Assembly (NCBI GenBank): GCA_023417735.1
Contig: JAEZEK010000411.1
Coordinates: 1-8,124 of the forward strand
Reading direction: 5' to 3'
DNA length: 8,124 bases
Source of the DNA: Pseudomonadota bacterium
GTDB lineage: Bacteria > Pseudomonadota > Alphaproteobacteria > Rhizobiales > Afifellaceae
The position numbers were made by a program, and so were the translations under genes. Shown piece after piece: positions 6,893 through 8,124 of the stretch. How positions within the stretch are numbered: the stretch's first letter is position 1; each line of letters starts with the position of its first letter. Under the pieces are notes generated by a model, which was given only the letters and a program-made list of their open reading frames with translations, did no database searches and was not told the DNA's origin.

Positions 6893-7789
6893 CTAGGGCG
6901 CGAACGCTGCGCCGGGATCGCGCGCGAGCGCCTCGACGGTATGGGCCTGGAGGCGCTGCGTCACCTCGAGCGCGTCCCCCTCGGCGATCCACCCGGTCGG
7001 GATCGGGCGTCCGATGCGGATGCGGAAGGTCTTGCCGCGCTTGTTGAGGAGCTCGTGGAAAACGGTCATGTCGCGCAGTTCCGTGTTCCATTGCGCGAAC
7101 CAGTAGAACAGGCCGGAATTCCGCGATTCCACGTGCATCGGCACGATCGGCACGGCGTGCTTGCGGGCGAGCGTCACGGCCGAGATCTGCCACGGCCGCT
7201 CGTTGAGGCGGCCGTCCTTCCAGTAGGCGATGCGGCCGGAGGGGAAGAGGACGACTGCGCGCTCCTCGCGGAAGGCGCGCGAGGACAATCTGAGCGTCTC
7301 CTTGGTCTTGGTGTGGTTGCGGTGCTCCTCCCGCCATTCGACCGGGATCAGCACGTCGGCGAGCCGCGGGTTGACCCGCACCGCATCCCGGTTCGTGAAG
7401 ATCGCGATGTCGCGCCGCACCGCCTTCAAGGCGTCGAAGACCGCGACGCCGTCGGCGATGCCGGTCGGATGGTTGGCCGCGACCACGAAGGCGCCCTGCC
7501 GCGGCACGTGCTCCAGCCCGACGACGTCGAGATCGAGCGCGAGGAGACCGCTGATGAAATCCATGGCGGCGGCCGAGCCGAGCGGCGCGAGGGCATCGGC
7601 CATGCGCACCGCGTCGTCATAGTGCAGGACGCGGTAGAGCAGGGGCCTCAGCAGCGGCCAGGCCCAGCTCTCGACGATCTTCTGGCCGCGTTCCGCGATC
7701 AGCTGATCCACGACATGGGTGTCCGTCCGGACCGCGTCGGCAGGGATGTCGCTGCTGCGCAGCCGGCCCGAGTCCCCCGCTTCCGCCAT
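6893..7789 (-). CDS. PlsC-type acyltransferase (1-acyl-glycerol-3-phosphate acyltransferase family)
   Basis: Membrane-associated acyltransferase of the PlsC/LPLAT superfamily, expected to move an acyl chain from acyl-ACP or acyl-CoA to a lysolipid. The protein has 298 residues from the ATG at 7789 (GGGGCGG lies about 9 nt upstream). A longer reading from TTG at 7846 is less likely because that TTG begins a TTGACC hexamer that could be the -35 box. The catalytic motif is ANHPTGIADG (105-114): His107 and Asp113 are five residues apart, not the classical four of NHxxxxD. Then FTNRDAVRVNPRL (131-143), a substrate-binding block LFPSGRIAYWKDG (181-193) in the place of the usual FPEGTR, and VPIVPMHVES (213-222) as the fourth block. 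The N-terminal ~75 residues are hydrophilic then amphipathic, with no clear transmembrane helix. The true acceptor (lysophosphatidate, lyso-ornithine lipid or other) cannot be told. It is convergent with the opgG-like gene, 9 nt apart. Confidence 0.85.
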   Translation of the reverse strand: MAEAGDSGRLRSSDIPADAVRTDTHVVDQLIAERGQKIVESWAWPLLRPLLYRVLHYDDAVRMADALAPLGSAAAMDFISGLLALDLDVVGLEHVPRQGAFVVAANHPTGIADGVAVFDALKAVRRDIAIFTNRDAVRVNPRLADVLIPVEWREEHRNHTKTKETLRLSSRAFREERAVVLFPSGRIAYWKDGRLNERPWQISAVTLARKHAVPIVPMHVESRNSGLFYWFAQWNTELRDMTVFHELLNKRGKTFRIRIGRPIPTGWIAEGDALEVTQRLQAHTVEALARDPGAAFAP

Positions 7790-7816
7790 TACCGAGATCC
7801 GCCCCTTGGTGACAAA

Positions 7817-7846
7817 AGGCCTAGGACGTGCCAGAAGCGGGGTCAA
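7817..7846 (-). promoter_or_regulatory. Possible promoter of the acyltransferase gene
   Basis: On the minus strand TTGACC (7846-7841) resembles a -35 box. Seventeen bases further lies TAGGCC, a poor -10, at about 7818-7823. The position, 25-30 nt before the ATG at 7789, suits a promoter for that gene and argues against starting translation at the TTG. The weak -10 keeps this tentative. Confidence 0.3.
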
Positions 7847-7898
7847 GCTGCCTCACCCGGACGCCGACCGGGCCGATGCGGACTCGGGCAGCGTGACG

Positions 7899-7904
7899 AG
7901 GAGG
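7899..7904 (+). promoter_or_regulatory. Ribosome-binding site of the lipoprotein gene
   Basis: AGGAGG lies 5 nt before the ATG at 7910, a near-perfect Shine-Dalgarno sequence and the strongest in the window. It supports translation of the short open frame that follows. Confidence 0.7.
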
Positions 7905-7909
7905 ACTCG

Positions 7910-8124
7910 ATGAAGCTGCCGACGAGAGTGGTCGCGCCGATGGCAACTGCACTGCTGCTTGGGGCCTGCATGGGTCCGCTTGCGCAACGCCAGGCGCCTC
8001 CTCCCGCTCCGCCGCCGCTTCCTTCCGCCCCCGTCGGCCGCGTCGCGCAGACCCCATTGCCGCCGCCAGGGGGCCCGATGGCGCCCGGGCCCATGACGCA
8101 GGGACCCACGGCGCAGGGACCGAT
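7910..8124 (+). CDS. Pro-rich lipoprotein, N-terminal part (runs off right edge)
   Basis: An open frame of 71 complete codons with no stop before the edge. It begins with a lipoprotein signal peptide: MKLPTRVVAPMATALLLGAC, with the lipobox LGAC and Cys20 as the acylated residue. The mature part starts MGPLAQRQAPPPAPPPLPSA, followed by low-complexity Pro/Gly/Met/Gln repeats (APGPM, TQGPT, AQGP) to the edge. This is typical of an extended linker between a lipid anchor and a downstream domain that is not in view, so function cannot be assigned. It is divergent from the acyltransferase gene across 120 nt. An antisense open frame on the other strand is a shadow of this gene. Confidence 0.72.
   Translation, partial: MKLPTRVVAPMATALLLGACMGPLAQRQAPPPAPPPLPSAPVGRVAQTPLPPPGGPMAPGPMTQGPTAQGP
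8049..8122 (+). repeat. Imperfect Gly-Pro-x tandem repeats inside the lipoprotein
   Basis: Short degenerate units encode GPMAPGPM, then TQGPTAQGP; the DNA unit CGCAGGGACC occurs twice 15 nt apart (about 8096-8120). The array is cut by the edge, so unit number is unknown. Such units can change number by slippage. Confidence 0.45.

Noticed and set aside
5569..7047. Plus-strand open frame of 492 codons overlapping the opgG-like gene in another frame
   Set aside because: Arg/Gly/Ala-rich shadow; the OpgG/D frame matches its family through its whole length.
6237..7337. Minus-strand open frame spanning the opgG-like and acyltransferase genes
   Set aside because: It is out of frame with both real genes, and the product is Arg/Pro-rich with no motif.
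7790..7846. N-terminal extension of the acyltransferase to the TTG at 7846
   Set aside because: The TTG is part of a TTGACC hexamer placed as a -35 box, and the ATG at 7789 gives a protein of normal length.

Overview
The window is high-GC, tightly packed bacterial chromosome. The protein families (a linked nadA-nadB pair, an AcuI/YhdH reductase, a periplasmic MdoG-family glucan protein, PlsC-like acyltransferase) and the codon use point to an alphaproteobacterium, most likely of the Hyphomicrobiales (Rhizobiales). That placement is inference from gene content, not from a marker gene. There are no RNA genes, insertion sequences, CRISPR arrays or phage genes. It reads as core or housekeeping chromosome.

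Layout. Positions 1-1990 (minus strand) hold NAD de novo synthesis: quinolinate synthase nadA, then the first half of L-aspartate oxidase nadB, which runs off the left edge. A divergent intergenic region (1991-2283) follows. Next to nadA it carries a perfect 21-bp AT-rich palindrome that is the best regulatory signal in the window, a candidate operator for an NAD-responsive repressor such as alphaproteobacterial NadQ. Positions 2284-4562 (plus strand) hold an MFS transporter and an AcuI/YhdH-type NADPH oxidoreductase, probably one transcript. Positions 4590-5111 (minus) encode a small exported Pro/Gly-rich protein of unknown function. Positions 5300-6883 (plus) encode an OpgG/OpgD-family periplasmic glucan protein with a Tat-like signal. 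Positions 6893-7789 (minus) encode a PlsC-type acyltransferase. From 7910 to the right edge (plus) is the start of a Pro-rich lipoprotein.

How they fit together. NadB makes iminoaspartate and NadA condenses it with dihydroxyacetone phosphate to quinolinate, so those two form one pathway and are probably co-regulated through the palindrome. The OpgG-like protein, the small exported protein, the acyltransferase and the lipoprotein all concern the cell envelope, but they lie in alternating orientations and are not an operon. Convergent pairs are separated by only 27 and 9 nt, with no obvious terminator hairpins.

I did not find a convincing undescribed system. The points most worth checking are the nadA operator, the loss of NadB similarity in the last ~77 bases at the left edge, the structured nadB leader, the Tat-type OpgG/D protein without an adjacent opgH, and the uncharacterised exported protein beside it.
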